6,906 nt of DNA from Chitinophagaceae bacterium (GTDB taxonomy: Bacteria > Bacteroidota > Bacteroidia > Chitinophagales > Chitinophagaceae). Made by a program: the position numbers and the translations under genes. The notes under the pieces were generated by a model. It did no database searches. It worked only from the letters and a program-made list of their open reading frames with translations, and was not told the origin of the DNA. This document shows, in pieces, positions 5,962 through 6,906 of the stretch (positions are counted from its first letter, which is position 1; the number at the start of each line of letters is the position of its first letter). The stretch lies in contig JAEUVI010000025.1 in assembly GCA_016787105.1 (NCBI GenBank), positions 1 through 6,906 on the forward strand. The letters run 5' to 3'.

Positions 5962-6906
5962 TTGAAAAAGTTCATTGCTGACTATCTGACCTTTACCCGC
6001 AAAGAAAGAATAGCCGTACTTTTATTACTCTCTGTACTCCTCTTTGTTTTCTTTCTACCCTCCTTTTCCAAATTTTTTATCCCTAATAAAAGAATTGAAA
6101 CTGATACTTCCTGGATTTCAAAAATGAAACAATTGGAGGATTATGACAGCAATCCACCGATAAAGAACAATTATTCACAAGATGAGTCAGCCGGTAATTA
6201 TCAGTTTGAACCTAGTGTAGTTGAATCGGAAAAAAAACTCTTCTATTTTGATCCAAATACAATCTCAAAGGAACAATGGGAGCAATTAGGAATATCAGCT
6301 AAAACGGTTACTACCATTCACAACTACCTTTTAAAAGGCGGTTCATTTAAAACCCCTGAGGATTTGAAAAAAATTTATGGCCTGAAACAGCAGGATTATG
6401 AACGATTATTACCCTATATAAAAATAGCCACCGCAAAAGAACAGGTACTCACATATGATAAAGTGGCTACTGAAAAAAAAGAAACCCCGAATAATAATTT
6501 GCCGCACAACTATACAATTACCGATATAAACAAAGCAGATACATCTGCTTTTATAAAACTACCCGGTATTGGAAGTAAACTTGCCGGTAGAATTGTAAAC
6601 TTCAGGGAAAAGTTAGGGGGCTTTTATTCGGTTGAACAAATAAGAGAAACATATGGCATACAGGATTCAGTATACCAGAAAATAAAACCGTATTTGCAAA
6701 TAGGAAATACTCCGGTAAGGAAAATCAATATCAACACTGCCAGTGCAGATGAGTTAAAATCACACCCTTACATTAAAAGTAATATCGCAATACCGGTTAT
6801 TGCATATAGAAATGAGCATGGAGTCTTTTCCAAAGTGGAGGATTTAAGAAAAGTAATCGTTGTTACAAATGAAATGTATGAAAAGATAGCTCCATACCTT
6901 ACGGCA
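5962..6906 (+). CDS. Membrane-anchored ComEA-like protein with three helix-hairpin-helix units (3' end at or beyond window)
   Basis: There are 315 open codons with no stop before the window edge, and the last residues (APYLTA) resemble the end of the family's final repeat, so little is probably missing. Residues 1-16 are short and basic; one hydrophobic segment (about 17-32, VLLLLSVLLFVFF) should anchor the protein. A polar linker (about 40-90) leads to three related units of about 60 residues: 94-155, 186-247 and 255-313. Each ends in a G-(S/F/V)-F/Y...L/I...Y...PY pattern. The middle unit has a classic DNA-binding hairpin, LPGIGSKLAGRI (200-211). Unit one has LGISAKTV instead, and unit three HPYIKSNIA. 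ComEA proteins bind incoming DNA during natural transformation; that this protein does so is inference, since Bacteroidota carry many such proteins of unknown role. TTG at 5962 is chosen because the frame has no ATG until 6124, which would remove the membrane segment, and an in-frame TAG lies at 5899. It is divergent from rpoB. Confidence 0.85.
   Translation, partial: MKKFIADYLTFTRKERIAVLLLLSVLLFVFFLPSFSKFFIPNKRIETDTSWISKMKQLEDYDSNPPIKNNYSQDESAGNYQFEPSVVESEKKLFYFDPNTISKEQWEQLGISAKTVTTIHNYLLKGGSFKTPEDLKKIYGLKQQDYERLLPYIKIATAKEQVLTYDKVATEKKETPNNNLPHNYTITDINKADTSAFIKLPGIGSKLAGRIVNFREKLGGFYSVEQIRETYGIQDSVYQKIKPYLQIGNTPVRKININTASADELKSHPYIKSNIAIPVIAYRNEHGVFSKVEDLRKVIVVTNEMYEKIAPYLTA

Noticed and set aside
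5938..5963. TACATTGT (5938) and TATCTTTT (5956) as -7 elements for the helix-hairpin-helix gene
   Set aside because: Neither has a TTG at the required spacing, and the second overlaps the start codon. No convincing plus-strand promoter was found.
6124..6126. ATG at 6124 as the start of the helix-hairpin-helix gene
   Set aside because: It would drop 54 codons that encode a coherent basic N-terminus and membrane segment in the same open frame.

Overview
The window looks like a chromosomal housekeeping region from a member of the Bacteroidota, most likely near Chitinophagales/Chitinophagaceae. This rests on three things: the RpoB and RpoC sequences are of the Bacteroidota type, including a long insertion in the C-terminal half of RpoB; the rpoB promoter matches the Bacteroidota -33/-7 consensus (TTG, then TAnnTTTG); and strong Shine-Dalgarno sequences are absent. 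The family-level placement is an impression from protein sequence, not a computed phylogeny.

Layout. Positions 1-1776 (minus strand) hold the first 592 codons of rpoC, the RNA polymerase beta' subunit, cut by the window edge. Positions 1777-1888 are a 112-bp rpoB-rpoC spacer made largely of short direct and inverted repeats. Positions 1889-5692 (minus strand) are a complete rpoB, 1267 residues. Positions 5693-5961 are a 269-bp divergent intergenic region with a consensus rpoB promoter, a leader of about 140 nt containing three small palindromes, and an 8-bp inverted repeat just upstream of the -33 element. Positions 5962-6906 (plus strand) hold 315 codons of a membrane-anchored ComEA-like helix-hairpin-helix protein, open at the window edge and probably starting at TTG.

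rpoB and rpoC are co-oriented and almost certainly co-transcribed. They encode the two large subunits that form the active-site cleft of RNA polymerase. All catalytic signatures visible here are intact: NADFDGD in beta', and the FEDA and GDKMAGRHGNKG motifs in beta. The point of interest is organisational. rplL (or any ribosomal protein gene) is not immediately upstream of rpoB. Instead rpoB heads its own transcript, divergent from the helix-hairpin-helix gene. No mobile element, CRISPR array, tRNA or rRNA gene was seen, and no undescribed multi-gene system is evident. The most unusual DNA is non-coding: the repeat-built rpoB-rpoC spacer and the palindrome-rich rpoB leader.
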